Shown one piece after another: positions 44,165 through 53,630 of a DNA stretch of 64,000 bases (position 1 is the stretch's first letter; every line of letters begins with the position of its first letter). A program made the position numbers and the translations under genes. This DNA comes from Bacteroidota bacterium (GTDB taxonomy: Bacteria; Bacteroidota; Bacteroidia; 2-12-FULL-35-15). The stretch spans positions 1 through 64,000 of the forward strand of contig CANJYB010000014.1 in assembly GCA_947479085.1 (NCBI GenBank), read 5' to 3'. A model generated the notes under the pieces. That model was not told where the DNA came from, searched no databases, and saw nothing but the letters and a program-made list of their open reading frames with translations.

Positions 44165-45415
44165 CTACTCTGCTCTTAATGCTTCTACCGGCAAAACAGC
44201 AACCGCTCTTCTTGCCGGAATCAGGCCCGCAAGCGCTCCCGAGATAACAAGAACAGTAAGCGATACCAATGCAACATTCAAATCTACTGTAGGATTTTTA
44301 AACATTGGAACATCTTCACCAAGCATTTTATTAATTCCCTCCAGAAAACCGATACCTATAACTAAACCAAAGTAACCTGCCATTAAAGTAAGAAACACCG
44401 ACTCCAAAATAATTTGTCCTACAACACTTGAAGGAGTTGCGCCCAAAGCGCGTTTCACACCAATCTCCTTTGTTCTTTCTTTTACAATAATAAGCATAAT
44501 ATTACTTATTCCTATTACACCTGCTATCAGTGTCCCGATGCCAACGAACCAAATAAGCCAGCTGATTCCTTTAAACAAACCGTTTATCTTATTAAACTGC
44601 TTTTCCATATTCCAACTGCCCACCGCTAAATCGTCATCAGGTGCTACCTTGTGTCGCTCTTTTACTAAGGCTTTTACTTTTTTTTCTGCCTCCGAAGCCG
44701 GAATGTTTTTATTGGCTGCGATAGCAAACCAACCAACTATATCGCCAAAATTAAAAGCATTTTGAAAAGTAGAAAACGGCACCTGTATTCGTTGTGCCTG
44801 TTGCCGGGCATCTCCACCACTACCCATAGGAGTAGTGAGACCAATCACTTTAAAATAAACACCACTAATCTCAATATAATCACCTATTGGGTTTTCGTCA
44901 GGCCGGAATAAAACTTCTTTTACCCTCGAACCAATCACACATACTTTTCTTTTCTCACGAATGTCATTCTCGTTCAGGAAACGACCTTGAGCTATTTTTA
45001 TTTCCTGTATCTCTGCTATATTGGGATATACACCACCTACCTCGAACCTTCCTGTTTTTAATCCCCTTATAGCATTATTATTACCTCTGTAACCTCCAAG
45101 TTGGTTTTGAGGAGAAACAATTGCAAGTTCCCTTAATTGAGATATAGCAATAACATCGCTGTTATTGAATTCATAATTCCTTCCCGGTTTCATTCCTTTA
45201 TAAGGCTTTGTAGTTTGTTGTGTCCACATAAAAAAACTATTGGTGGCGCTTCCCTTAAAATCGCTCATCACCCCGTTTTTCAAACCATTTCCTGCGCCAA
45301 GCATAATTACCAGCATAAATATTCCCCAGCCTACACCAAGAGATGTAAGAAAAGTGCGCAACTTGTTTTTCTTTATTGTTGCGAATATTTCCTGCCAGTT
45401 ATCTAAATCAAACAT
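44165..45415 (-). CDS. MacB-type ABC transporter permease
   Basis: This 416-residue protein has the MacB permease layout: N-terminal transmembrane helix with the conserved FATIKKNKLRTFLTSLGVGWGIFMLVIMLGAGNGL, a large periplasmic core domain (about 55-260), then three C-terminal helices in an FtsX domain with GISNIMLIIVKERTKEIGVKRALGATPSSVV and the ending GALAGLIPARRAVAVLPVEALRAE. It is one of two homologous permeases (with 45464-46687) that should form a heterodimer with the ATPase gene at 46699-47364. Confidence 0.93.
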   Translation of the reverse strand: MFDLDNWQEIFATIKKNKLRTFLTSLGVGWGIFMLVIMLGAGNGLKNGVMSDFKGSATNSFFMWTQQTTKPYKGMKPGRNYEFNNSDVIAISQLRELAIVSPQNQLGGYRGNNNAIRGLKTGRFEVGGVYPNIAEIQEIKIAQGRFLNENDIREKRKVCVIGSRVKEVLFRPDENPIGDYIEISGVYFKVIGLTTPMGSGGDARQQAQRIQVPFSTFQNAFNFGDIVGWFAIAANKNIPASEAEKKVKALVKERHKVAPDDDLAVGSWNMEKQFNKINGLFKGISWLIWFVGIGTLIAGVIGISNIMLIIVKERTKEIGVKRALGATPSSVVGQIILESVFLTLMAGYFGLVIGIGFLEGINKMLGEDVPMFKNPTVDLNVALVSLTVLVISGALAGLIPARRAVAVLPVEALRAE

Positions 45416-45463
45416 CAGTTAAATTTAATTAATAATTCATCATAAATAATTTACAATTCCTTT

Positions 45464-46687
45464 TTACTCTGTCCTCAAAGCCTCTACCGGCTGAACTCTT
45501 GCTGCTTTTAATGCCGGAAACAATCCAGCCAATGCTCCCGAAAGAATAATAAGTAAAGTTGCGGCAACTGCTACATTAAAGTCAACAGATGGATGCTGAA
45601 AAAAATCGCTTTCTTCCTCGCTGAATAATTGCAATACGCCAACTCCCAGAACTAAACCTGTATAACCTGCAATAGCAGTGATAAAAATTGCTTCCTGAAC
45701 AATCAACATAACAATGGAACCAGGAGTAGCTCCAATCGTTTTTCTCACTCCTATTTCTTTAGTACGTTCTTTTACTATTATCATCATAATATTACTTACC
45801 CCAACAATGCCTGCTATAAGCGTGAATATACCAATAATCCAAATGAATATCTTTATACCATCAAGCATACTCAACATGCGTTTATAATCTTCCGACCAGT
45901 TTTCTATTCTCACTGCATTTAAGTCAGCTGGACTGAAATTATGCTTTGTGGCTAATAACTCCCTTACCTGTTTTACAATTGCATCGCTGTTATCCAATGC
46001 GACATTATCCAAACTTGACCAAATGTTATCTATTCTGTTATTTGCATTCATTGCACGTTGTTGAGTAGTAATCGGAATATATATCCTTTCATTATCTCCA
46101 TTACCGGGGTCGGTAAATACACCTACTACTTTATATGGTGTTCCGCTTACATCAATAAATTTACCTATAGGACTTTCTTCTTTGAAAAGAGCCTTCTTTA
46201 TGGGTACCCCAATAGCACATACTTTTCTGAATTCGCGTATGTCCATTTGATTAATAAACCTACCTTCAATAGTTGTAGCATTTTCGAGGTAATTATGATC
46301 AGGTCTAACGGCTCGAATCATAAACACAGCATGCTGATTATTATAGCTTAGGACATTCGAACTTCTTTCAAAATTAGCTGCAGAGGAGTGTTCAATATGA
46401 GGAATATTATTACTTACCAAATCAAAGTCTTCGTTTGTAAGCAATATATTACGGCCTGGTTTTATACCTTTGTAAGGTATTACTGTTTGGCCGCCTTCAA
46501 TGTTAAGGCTATTTACAGCATCATGGATAAATTCTTTCTGAGCACCATTACTCAATCCTTTCCCGGCACCTAATAATACAATAAGGATAAAGATTCCCCA
46601 TGCCACACTGAATGCAGTAAGAAATGTACGCAACTTATTTTTACTAATGGTTGCAAATATTTCCTGCCATTTATCCCTATCGAACAT
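45464..46687 (-). CDS. MacB-type ABC transporter permease
   Basis: This 407-residue protein is a paralogue of the next gene with the same layout: ATISKNKLRTFLTAFSVAWGIFILIVLLGAGKGL, a periplasmic core domain, GVSNIMMIIVKERTKEIGVRKTIGATPGSIV and GALAGLFPALKAARVQPVEALRTE. Its start is 11 bases past the ATPase stop and its stop 48 bases before the second permease. The two share their first and last segments closely while the periplasmic domains differ, which suggests gene duplication and specialisation of the substrate-binding side. Confidence 0.93.
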   Translation of the reverse strand: MFDRDKWQEIFATISKNKLRTFLTAFSVAWGIFILIVLLGAGKGLSNGAQKEFIHDAVNSLNIEGGQTVIPYKGIKPGRNILLTNEDFDLVSNNIPHIEHSSAANFERSSNVLSYNNQHAVFMIRAVRPDHNYLENATTIEGRFINQMDIREFRKVCAIGVPIKKALFKEESPIGKFIDVSGTPYKVVGVFTDPGNGDNERIYIPITTQQRAMNANNRIDNIWSSLDNVALDNSDAIVKQVRELLATKHNFSPADLNAVRIENWSEDYKRMLSMLDGIKIFIWIIGIFTLIAGIVGVSNIMMIIVKERTKEIGVRKTIGATPGSIVMLIVQEAIFITAIAGYTGLVLGVGVLQLFSEEESDFFQHPSVDFNVAVAATLLIILSGALAGLFPALKAARVQPVEALRTE

Positions 46688-46698
46688 TAATGGAAACT

Positions 46699-47364
46699 TT
46701 ATTGGTTAATTATTAAGCCGTCTTTTAAACGAATAATCCTGTCAGTCATTTTACTGATATCGTCCTCGTGAGTAACAATAACAACAGTAATTCCTTGCTT
46801 GTTTACTTCCTTGAAAATATCCATAACTTCCATAGAAGTTGTAGAATCCAGTGCTCCTGTTGGTTCATCAGCAAAAATGACTTTTGGTTGAGATATTAAA
46901 GCACGAGCTATTGCAACCCGCTGTTTTTGCCCTCCGCTCATTTCGCTCGGTAGATGGTTCGCCCATTCTTTTAACCCTATCCTATCCAGATATTCACAGG
47001 CCAATTTGTTTCTTTCCTTCCTACTTACTTTCTGATAATACAAGGGTAACGCAACATTTTCCACTGCATTTTTAAATGCAAGCAAATTGAAAGATTGAAA
47101 AACAAAACCAATAAATTTATTCCGCAGTTGTGCAGCTTTGGTTTGCGAAAGATTTTTAATCAGCAGATTATTCAAATGGTATTCACCGGAATCATAATTA
47201 TCGAGGAGGCCAAGAATATTTAATAAGGTAGATTTCCCTGAACCCGATGAACCCATTATAGATACAAGTTCCCCCGGAGCAATGTGCATTTCTATTCCTT
47301 TCAAAACATGCATTTTGTTTTGCCCTATAGAATATGATTTATTTATTTGACTTAAGCGAATCAA
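46699..47364 (-). CDS. MacB/LolD-type ABC transporter ATPase, TTG start
   Basis: This 221-residue ATPase has Walker A MGSSGSGKST (about 37-46), Q-loop FVFQSFNLL, signature SEMSGGQKQRVAIARAL, Walker B VIFADEPTGALDS and the H-loop VIVTHEDD, the pattern of the MacB/LolD/FtsE group. The start codon is TTG at 47364: the expected N-terminal sequence MIRLSQINKSYSIG begins there, no upstream in-frame ATG exists before a stop, and the next Met (residue 18) would remove the first strand. It is the first gene of a five-gene run (ATPase, two permeases, adaptor, helicase). The system probably exports peptides, lipids or drugs; substrate unknown. Confidence 0.92.
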   Translation of the reverse strand: MIRLSQINKSYSIGQNKMHVLKGIEMHIAPGELVSIMGSSGSGKSTLLNILGLLDNYDSGEYHLNNLLIKNLSQTKAAQLRNKFIGFVFQSFNLLAFKNAVENVALPLYYQKVSRKERNKLACEYLDRIGLKEWANHLPSEMSGGQKQRVAIARALISQPKVIFADEPTGALDSTTSMEVMDIFKEVNKQGITVVIVTHEDDISKMTDRIIRLKDGLIINQ

Positions 47365-47461
47365 AAGGAAATATTTTTATTTAGAAGATAAAAGTAAGAG
47401 AAAAAAAGGAGATGGTTACTACCACCTATGTAGTTATGCTGCCGCTGGTAATAGGAAGACT

Positions 47462-47899
47462 TTATCTGCCTCCGATATTTTGACCCTTTTTATTGATATA
47501 GGTTTCCTGACCTCCAATCATTCTAACCAATGCTTTCCCATCTGTAAAATCAGATATATAATTGAATTCTGCCACTAGTATGATTGTCCCGGTAGTATCT
47601 ATCAATCCCCATCCTTTTTGGCCTCGCACCCTCGCAAGTCCTTCGTTGAAATTCTCAACCTGGATGTATTTTGGTTTTACAATTTCAGCACCGTTTTTAT
47701 CAATGTAACCCCATTTTTTATTCATCCTTACCCTGGCCAGCCCATTGCAATAAGGCCCTTGTATTTCATATTTAGATGATTTGGGAGTTTTTTCTTTTTG
47801 TTCAGTTGATTTGGCTTTAGTTTCTTTTTGTGCAAAAGAAATTGAAGAGAAAAATAAAAAGAGAATTAATAAATTAATGCATGTGAATCTGGCTTTCAT
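47462..47899 (-). CDS. Secreted WG-repeat protein
   Basis: With the start at 47899 this is a 145-residue protein with signal peptide MKARFTCINLLILFLFFSSISFAQ and a Lys-rich linker. Two to three WG repeats follow (NGLARVRMNKKWGYIDKNGAEIVKPKY, EGLARVRGQKGWGLIDTTGTIILVAEF, DGKALVRMIGGQETYINKKG). A longer open frame runs up to 47962 but would overlap metH and place the signal peptide internally. A TAAATTTG -7 box (47924-47931) supports 47899. WG repeats form small beta domains of unknown binding role. Confidence 0.85.
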   Translation of the reverse strand: MKARFTCINLLILFLFFSSISFAQKETKAKSTEQKEKTPKSSKYEIQGPYCNGLARVRMNKKWGYIDKNGAEIVKPKYIQVENFNEGLARVRGQKGWGLIDTTGTIILVAEFNYISDFTDGKALVRMIGGQETYINKKGQNIGGR

Positions 47900-47923
47900 A
47901 ATTTTGTTCTGAATATAACAATA

Positions 47924-47931
47924 CAAATTTA
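47924..47931 (-). promoter_or_regulatory. Bacteroidota -7 element for the WG-repeat gene
   Basis: TAAATTTG matches TAnnTTTG. It lies just past the metH stop and 25 bases before the ATG at 47899. Confidence 0.55.
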
Positions 47932-47934
47932 CGA

Positions 47935-50900
47935 TTAATATGCCAGATTGGGTCCCAGCCATCTTTCCGCTTCCTGCAGCGACATTCCTTTTCTTTTTGC
48001 ATAATCTTCCACCTGGTCTTTTGAAATTTTCCCAACTCCAAAATAATGCGAATCAGGATGAGCAAAATACAAACCACTAACCGCAGCTGTTGGGAACATG
48101 GCCATGCTTTCGGTTAATGTTATGCCTGTGTTCTTTTCAACATCCAATAATTTAAACAAAAGAACCTTCTCCGTATGATCAGGTTGTGCCGGATATCCTG
48201 GTGCCGGTCGAATTCCATGATATTCCTCTTTAATTAATTCTTCCGGAGAAAAATTTTCATTCTTTGAATAGCCCCATAATTCAGTTCTCACTTTTTTATG
48301 CATTAATTCTGCAAATGCTTCAGCAAGACGATCAGCAAGCGCTTTTAACATAATCGCAGAATAATCATCATGGTCCTTTTCAAAACGAGCAACATGTTCA
48401 TCAATACCAATACCAGTTGTTACAGCAAATGCTCCTATATAATCTCTTTGGGATTTAGGAGAAATGAAATCTGCCAGCGCAACGTTATATTGACCTTCCG
48501 GCTTTTTAGTTTGCTGACGGATGGAAGAAAAGACAGTCTTTACTTTTGCCCTGTTTTCATCCTCATACACTTCTATGTCATCTATGTTGATTTGATTTGC
48601 TGGATAAATTCCAATCACAGCATTTGCCTGCAACCATTTCTTTTCAATTATTTGTTTCAACATTTTTTGTGCATCGGCAAAAAGTTTTCTTGCTTCCTCT
48701 CCCCTTGTTGGGTCTTTCAATATTTTGGGGTAAGATCCTTTCATTTCCCATGAAATAAAGAAAGGTGTCCAGTCAATATATTCAGCGATTTCAGTTAATG
48801 AATAATCTGTAAATGTTTTGTTGCCTATAAATGTTGGTTGAATAATTTCTGTTTTATTCCAGTCAATCGGAAATTTGTTTTTACGAGCTTCTTCAATTGA
48901 GATGAATTTATTTTGAGATTGTGCGTTTTTATTTTGTTCTCTTAGTCTGTCATAATCTTTTGTAATATCTTTCATAAATGCATCCCGCAATTCCTCTGAA
49001 ATTAGGCTACTCGCTACCGGTACAGATTTACTTGCATCATTTACATGCACCACTGGTCCTGAATAATTTTGTGCAATCTTCACCGCTGTATGAACTTTAG
49101 ATGTAGTTGCACCACCAATTAACAATGGAGTTTTAAACCCTAAACGTTCCATCTCTTTTGCAACATGAACCATTTCATCAAGGGAAGGTGTAATTAATCC
49201 ACTCAACCCAATAATATCCACATTATGCTTTTTTGCTTCTTCAAGAATTTTTTCGCAGGAAACCATTACTCCCAAATCGATAATTTCATAATTATTACAA
49301 GCCAGTACTACTCCTACAATATTTTTACCAATATCATGCACATCCCCCTTTACTGTTGCCATTAATATTTTCCCGGCATTTGTTCTTCCATTACCAACTA
49401 TCCCAGCCAATTTGTTCGCATCTTTTTCAGCCTGCAGGAATGGCTCCAAATATGCAACTGCCTTTTTCATAACCCTTGCACTCTTTACTACCTGAGGCAA
49501 AAACATTTTTCCGCTTCCGAATAAATCTCCAACCACATTCATACCTGCCATTAAAGGGCCTTCAATCACGTGCAATGGCCTGCCAAGCTTTACCCTTGCC
49601 TCTTCAGTGTCTTCATCAATGTATTCAACTATTCCCTTTACCAGGGAATGACTCAAACGTTCTTCCACTGTTCCTTTTCTCCATTCCTCATTCTTCTCTT
49701 GCTTTTGACCAGATAGGCCTTTTAATGTTTCAGCATGTTCAACCAATCGTTCAGTCGCATCTTCTTTTCTGTTTAATAAAACATCCTCCACTAATTCCAA
49801 TAAATCTTTAGGTATATCATCGTACACCTGCAACTGTGCAGGATTTACAATACCCATATCCATTCCAGCTTTAATTGCATGATATAGAAAAGAAGAATGA
49901 ATAGCTTCTCTTACCATATCATTTCCCCTGAAAGAAAATGAAACATTACTAACTCCTCCACTCACTTTTGCAAGTGGCAGATTTTCTTTAATCCATTTTG
50001 TTGAATTAAAAAAATCGACTGCATTCAGCCTATGCTCTTCCATACCTGTTGCCACAGGGAAAATATTGGGGTCAAAAATAATATCCTGGGGAGGGAAATG
50101 AACTTTATTTACCAATATATCATATGCACGTTTGCAGATGTCTTTTCTTCTCTGTAATGTATCCGCCTGCCCCACTTCATCAAAAGCCATCACAATTACC
50201 GCAGCACCATATTGTTTTACTTTATGTGCATACTCAATAAATTTCTCTTCTCCTTCTTTTAATGAAATGGAATTCACAATTGCTTTTCCCTGAACACATT
50301 TTAAGCCGGCTTCTATTACTGACCATTTGGAAGAATCTATCATAATTGGTACCCGTGAAATATCAGGTTCCGAAGCAATGAGATTAAGAAACTTTGTCAT
50401 TGCCGCTTCACTATCCAACATCCCTTCGTCCATATTCACATCTATCACCTGGGCTCCCCCTTCTACCTGCTCAAGAGCAACAGAAAGAGCCTCATCATAA
50501 TTGTTGTCCTTAATCAAACGAAGAAATTTTTTAGACCCGGTTACATTTGTTCGCTCTCCAACATTCATAAAATTACTTTCAGGTCGGAGTGTAACCGGCT
50601 CCAGCCCGCTGAGATGCATTAATGTGTCCGGTTGTGGTTTTTTTCTTGGCTTTGCTTCTTTGGCTAATTCTGCAATCTTTCTGATATGAGCAGGTGTGGT
50701 TCCACAACAACCGCCTACAATATTTAAGAATCCGGATTGAAGGAAATCTTCAATCTGATGTCCCATTTCATGTGCATCCTGATCATATTCCCCGAACTGA
50801 TTTGGTAAACCCGCATTAGGATAGGCGCTTACATAAAAAGGGGCTTTTTCTGAAAGTTCCTCCAGGTAAGGCCTCATCTCTTTTGCTCCCAATGCACAAT

Positions 50901-51633
50901 TAAGACCCACACTTAATAAATCGACATGGGAAACAGAATTTAAAAACGCTTCTGTAGTTTGCCCTGAAAGTATCCTTCCACTTGCATCGGTAATAGTTCC
51001 TGAAACCATCACTGGCATAACCTTGTTTATTTTTTCACAATAATTCTGTATCGCCATCAATGCTGCCTTTGCATTTAAGGTATCAAATATTGTTTCTATT
51101 AAAAGTAAATCAACGCCTCCATCAATAAGTCCGTGAACCTGTTCGGAATATGCAGTTACCATTTCATCAAAGGTAACTGCACGGAATCCGGGATCGTTAA
51201 CATTAGGACTTAAACTCAATGTTCTGTTGGTTGGCCCAATAGCACCAGCAACGAATTTTGTTTTTTTACTATTTGCAACTTCTTCTTTATGGAATTCTGC
51301 AATTGCTTCTTTTGCAATTTTTGCGGATTCATAATTTAATTCATACACAAATTCTTCCATTCCATAGTCGGCCATTGCAATAGTAGTACCGCTGAATGTA
51401 TTGGTTTCAATAATATCTGCACCTGCACGCAAATATTCTTTATGAATGGCTTTGATGATTTCTGGCTGAGTAATGGACAATAAATCATTGTTTCCTTTCA
51501 CATCTTTCTGCCAGTTTTTAAAACGTCCTGCACGATAATCTTTTTCTTCCAGCTTATATCGCTGAATCATGGTGCCCATTGCACCATCAATAACCAAAAC
51601 TCTTTTTTCTAATTCTTCTCTTATGTTTGTCAT
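47935..51633 (-). CDS. metH: Cobalamin-dependent methionine synthase
   Basis: This 1232-residue protein has all four MetH modules in order: homocysteine-binding barrel with zinc Cys ([12 protein letters not shown] and [11 protein letters not shown]), pterin/methyltetrahydrofolate-binding barrel (about 355-610: [29 protein letters not shown]), cobalamin domain with the axial ligand His766 in [15 protein letters not shown], and the C-terminal reactivation (AdoMet) domain with [12 protein letters not shown] and [17 protein letters not shown]. It makes methionine from homocysteine in the cytosol. A SAM-I riboswitch and terminator upstream imply repression when SAM is abundant. Confidence 0.98.
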   Translation of the reverse strand: MTNIREELEKRVLVIDGAMGTMIQRYKLEEKDYRAGRFKNWQKDVKGNNDLLSITQPEIIKAIHKEYLRAGADIIETNTFSGTTIAMADYGMEEFVYELNYESAKIAKEAIAEFHKEEVANSKKTKFVAGAIGPTNRTLSLSPNVNDPGFRAVTFDEMVTAYSEQVHGLIDGGVDLLLIETIFDTLNAKAALMAIQNYCEKINKVMPVMVSGTITDASGRILSGQTTEAFLNSVSHVDLLSVGLNCALGAKEMRPYLEELSEKAPFYVSAYPNAGLPNQFGEYDQDAHEMGHQIEDFLQSGFLNIVGGCCGTTPAHIRKIAELAKEAKPRKKPQPDTLMHLSGLEPVTLRPESNFMNVGERTNVTGSKKFLRLIKDNNYDEALSVALEQVEGGAQVIDVNMDEGMLDSEAAMTKFLNLIASEPDISRVPIMIDSSKWSVIEAGLKCVQGKAIVNSISLKEGEEKFIEYAHKVKQYGAAVIVMAFDEVGQADTLQRRKDICKRAYDILVNKVHFPPQDIIFDPNIFPVATGMEEHRLNAVDFFNSTKWIKENLPLAKVSGGVSNVSFSFRGNDMVREAIHSSFLYHAIKAGMDMGIVNPAQLQVYDDIPKDLLELVEDVLLNRKEDATERLVEHAETLKGLSGQKQEKNEEWRKGTVEERLSHSLVKGIVEYIDEDTEEARVKLGRPLHVIEGPLMAGMNVVGDLFGSGKMFLPQVVKSARVMKKAVAYLEPFLQAEKDANKLAGIVGNGRTNAGKILMATVKGDVHDIGKNIVGVVLACNNYEIIDLGVMVSCEKILEEAKKHNVDIIGLSGLITPSLDEMVHVAKEMERLGFKTPLLIGGATTSKVHTAVKIAQNYSGPVVHVNDASKSVPVASSLISEELRDAFMKDITKDYDRLREQNKNAQSQNKFISIEEARKNKFPIDWNKTEIIQPTFIGNKTFTDYSLTEIAEYIDWTPFFISWEMKGSYPKILKDPTRGEEARKLFADAQKMLKQIIEKKWLQANAVIGIYPANQINIDDIEVYEDENRAKVKTVFSSIRQQTKKPEGQYNVALADFISPKSQRDYIGAFAVTTGIGIDEHVARFEKDHDDYSAIMLKALADRLAEAFAELMHKKVRTELWGYSKNENFSPEELIKEEYHGIRPAPGYPAQPDHTEKVLLFKLLDVEKNTGITLTESMAMFPTAAVSGLYFAHPDSHYFGVGKISKDQVEDYAKRKGMSLQEAERWLGPNLAY

Positions 51634-51667
51634 ACTATTTATGTTGCTAACCTGTCAGGCTTATTGC

Positions 51668-51704
51668 AAAAAAAAACTCCTCTAACTTTTTATAGTCAGA
51701 GGAG
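51668..51704 (-). terminator. Riboswitch-controlled terminator (expression platform) of metH
   Basis: On the minus strand CTCCTCTGAC / GTTAGAGGAG pairs over 10 bp (one G-U) with an 8-base loop, followed by nine T. It lies between the SAM aptamer and the metH start, so it acts as an attenuator. Confidence 0.9.
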
Positions 51705-51747
51705 ATATATAATTTTATTATTTATTAATATTTTAAAATTACTCTGA

Positions 51748-51859
51748 CTTATCTTTTTTCGCATAAAATGCAAAATTGGAATTAGCACCTTTTAGTGAAC
51801 TGAATCACGAACGGTTGCTAAGGTTTCACAGGGCCAATCCCTCCACCTTTCTTGATAAG
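51748..51859 (-). promoter_or_regulatory. SAM-I (S-box) riboswitch aptamer upstream of metH
   Basis: Read on the minus strand, P1 is CTTATCAAGAAAGG...GATAAG. The S-box core follows the known consensus: GGTGGAGGGA, TGGCCCTGTGAAACC, AGCAACC and AGGTGCTAATTCC, in the right order and spacing. The 3' strand of P1 continues as GTCAGAG, which is complementary to CTCTGAC in the 5' arm of the terminator, giving a mutually exclusive antiterminator. SAM binding should stabilise P1, free the terminator and shut off metH. Confidence 0.96.
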
Positions 51860-51877
51860 TATATAAAGAACGTAGCG

Positions 51878-51885
51878 CAAAGATA
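51878..51885 (-). promoter_or_regulatory. Bacteroidota -7 element for the SAM riboswitch and metH
   Basis: TATCTTTG followed by CGC on the minus strand matches TAnnTTTG and puts the transcript start about 13 bases before the aptamer. Confidence 0.65.
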
Positions 51886-52056
51886 AATAAGAAATGAATA
51901 CAAAATTAAAATCTCTTGGTTGTTAGATATTTTTGTTCTTTTTAAACCAAACACATAATCAGTATAATGGCTGCAGAGGCCATTGCAATTTTAAAATAAT
52001 TAAACGGTGTCAAATTAAAAAATTTGAAGAAGATACTATTTTAGAAGAAGGGGTAT

Positions 52057-52338
52057 TCAGTTTTCCTGTTTGGCGGGGAAGTATTTGTTTTTCCATTCTT
52101 TTATTTTCGCATTTATTTGTTTGCGAAAAAAGAAATATCCACCTCCAATTAAAGCAACATATGGAATAGCCATTAAATAAAGTATTCCCATGTTTAAGTT
52201 ACTTCCTATAGAACCACCAGTTTTCAAATCGCTTTCCACTCCTGTTTTGCACATTGCGCACTGTGCAATGGAACTGGAGTGACAGATTAAAACAAACCCT
52301 ATTGCCAGAATGAATATTAAGTATCTTTTTGATTTCAT
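52057..52338 (-). CDS. Small membrane protein with N-terminal CxxC motif
   Basis: This 93-residue protein has a signal peptide or first helix (about 6-24), a periplasmic segment that begins AQCAMCKTGVESDLKTGGS, a second transmembrane helix (about 52-70) and a basic cytosolic tail. The CAMC motif just after the signal could bind a metal or be redox-active. It starts 21 bases after the DUF420 gene, in an operon with that gene and a SCO-like gene, which suggests a part in cytochrome-oxidase assembly; this is inference from context. Confidence 0.8.
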   Translation of the reverse strand: MKSKRYLIFILAIGFVLICHSSSIAQCAMCKTGVESDLKTGGSIGSNLNMGILYLMAIPYVALIGGGYFFFRKQINAKIKEWKNKYFPAKQEN

Positions 52339-52359
52339 TTTTATTACACAAAATTACGA

Positions 52360-52911
52360 TTAAAATGGATAGTAGGGAGAAATCATCAAATAAACAATAA
52401 CCCCGGTAACAGTTACATAAAGCCATATAGGAAAACTCCAGCGGGTAAGCTTTCTATGCTTTCTAATGTAAACCTGTCCATCTTCCTGTTGAGTTTTTAA
52501 TCCATAATAAAAGGAAAGTAGTATCAATGGTAACACCAATCCAGCCAAAATGATATGACTTATCAGGATTATTAAATATACTGTCCGCATTGAATTACCA
52601 ACCGGAAAAGTTGTTTCCTTTGCCATCCAATGATAGGTTATATAGCAAATTAAAAAAATTGATGATAAACAAAAGGTGATGATATTTAATCTTTTATGAA
52701 CTGCAACATTTCCCTGTTTTATCATATATAATGATAACAAAAGCAGTAAGCTACATGTACCATTAAGGAAGGCATTCAACTTTGGTAATTTAAAAACAAA
52801 GTCAGGAATTACTTCTGGTACCGGTAATATCTTTTTGTTTAAAATTATTACCGCCACTAATACAAAAATGGAAATGCCCATTACTATTCTAAAAACTGCT
52901 TTATCACTCAT
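52360..52911 (-). CDS. DUF420 (YozB/CtaM-type) membrane protein
   Basis: This 183-residue protein has five predicted transmembrane helices and the DUF420 pattern of conserved His and Arg: PKLNAFLNGTCSLLLLLSLYMIKQGNVAVHKRLNI, CYITYHWMAKETTFP, VYLIILISHIILAGLVLPLILLSFYYGL and IRKHRKLTRWSFPIWLYVTVTGVIVYLMI. Firmicutes members (CtaM/YozB) are required for haem-A cytochrome oxidase activity, and in Bacteroidota the gene usually follows oxidase and SCO genes. Its start overlaps the SCO-like stop by eight bases. Confidence 0.9.
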   Translation of the reverse strand: MSDKAVFRIVMGISIFVLVAVIILNKKILPVPEVIPDFVFKLPKLNAFLNGTCSLLLLLSLYMIKQGNVAVHKRLNIITFCLSSIFLICYITYHWMAKETTFPVGNSMRTVYLIILISHIILAGLVLPLILLSFYYGLKTQQEDGQVYIRKHRKLTRWSFPIWLYVTVTGVIVYLMISPYYPF

Positions 52912-53596
52912 TCTTTCTCTTGTTTAGTTTATCTTTTTTTATTTCATCTTTAATATAATATTCCGCAATCAATACTTTTATATCATCGAGTAAATTATTT
53001 ATCTCTTTGATATTACTGCCATCATAAAACCCTCGAATGTGTTTTTCCTTATCCACCAATACCAGTTTTTCATTCTGAACAGAATCTGCTTTTTCATTAT
53101 TTTCTAATACATTTAATAAATAACTATTCCTGGCAAGGTCGTAAAGTAGCTTTTTATCTCCTGTTGCAAAACTCCATGTCTTTGTGTCTGCATGAACCAT
53201 TTTTGAATAGGTCTCCAAAGCAGGCACTGAATCATTTTCTGGTTTCATTGTTAAAGATAAGAGCTTAACGCTTTCGGAAGCAAAAGCAAATTTTTCTTGT
53301 ACACGCAGCATTTCAGCAACCACCTTACCTGAATTAATGGAAGTGCTTTTAGTATCAAAATAATTCAACACATAAATCTTCTCCTCATATGTTTTATCTG
53401 AAATGGTATCTCCATTTTGATTGACCAATTTAAATGGACGGATGGAATGATGAATAGTGTCCTTTCCATTAGGAGCGAGTTTTTTTTCTCCAAAATAATT
53501 AAGGTGTATAAAATTTGCTTTACCAGTAGTAAGAACCACATAAAATACAGAAGGAAACGTTAACAGGAAAAGCAGAATAAGGATTTTTGATTTCAC
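52904..53596 (-). CDS. SCO1/SenC-like protein lacking the copper-binding cysteines
   Basis: The chosen GTG start at 53596 gives 230 residues with an N-terminal membrane anchor (VKSKILILLFLLTFPSVFYVVLTTG). The thioredoxin-like SCO fold follows: HSIRPFKLVNQNGDTISDKTYEEKIYVLNYFDTKS, LLSLTMKPENDSVPALETYSKM, WSFATGDKKLLYDLARNSYLL and KLVLVDKEKHIRGFYDG. The usual CxxxC after the first strand is replaced by DTKSTSINS, the protein has no Cys at all, and the conserved His before LVLVD is absent (VQNEKLVLVD). It therefore cannot bind copper in the known way. A longer frame with a TTG at 53626 would include the -7 box and is rejected. Confidence 0.82.
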   Translation of the reverse strand: MKSKILILLFLLTFPSVFYVVLTTGKANFIHLNYFGEKKLAPNGKDTIHHSIRPFKLVNQNGDTISDKTYEEKIYVLNYFDTKSTSINSGKVVAEMLRVQEKFAFASESVKLLSLTMKPENDSVPALETYSKMVHADTKTWSFATGDKKLLYDLARNSYLLNVLENNEKADSVQNEKLVLVDKEKHIRGFYDGSNIKEINNLLDDIKVLIAEYYIKDEIKKDKLNKRKNE

Positions 53597-53615
53597 AACA
53601 TTTTTATTTGGGTGG

Positions 53616-53623
53616 CAAAAGTA
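53616..53623 (-). promoter_or_regulatory. Bacteroidota -7 element for the SCO-like/DUF420 operon
   Basis: TACTTTTG matches TAnnTTTG, 20 bases before the GTG at 53596. It decides against the TTG start at 53626, which lies upstream of the box. Confidence 0.6.
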
Positions 53624-53630
53624 CAAACAA

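Larger units (their letters stand above)
51634..52056. other. metH leader and intergenic stretch, 423 bases
   Basis: Holds the metH promoter, SAM-I aptamer and terminator (51668-51885). The rest (51890-52056) is AT-rich and contains two weak hairpins past the stop of the CxxC protein gene (CAAATT-AAAA-AATTTG near 52010-52025, and AATGGC...GCCATT near 51965-51985). No gene. Confidence 0.8.

Noticed and set aside
47900-47962. N-terminal extension of the WG-repeat protein
   Set aside because: It overlaps metH, contains the TAAATTTG box, and would bury the signal peptide.
51933-52169. 78-codon plus-strand frame near the CxxC gene
   Set aside because: Antisense to a credible membrane-protein gene over half its length and without motifs.
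53597-53626. N-terminal extension of the SCO-like protein from TTG
   Set aside because: It contains the TACTTTTG promoter box and places ten residues before the membrane anchor; GTG at 53596 fits better.
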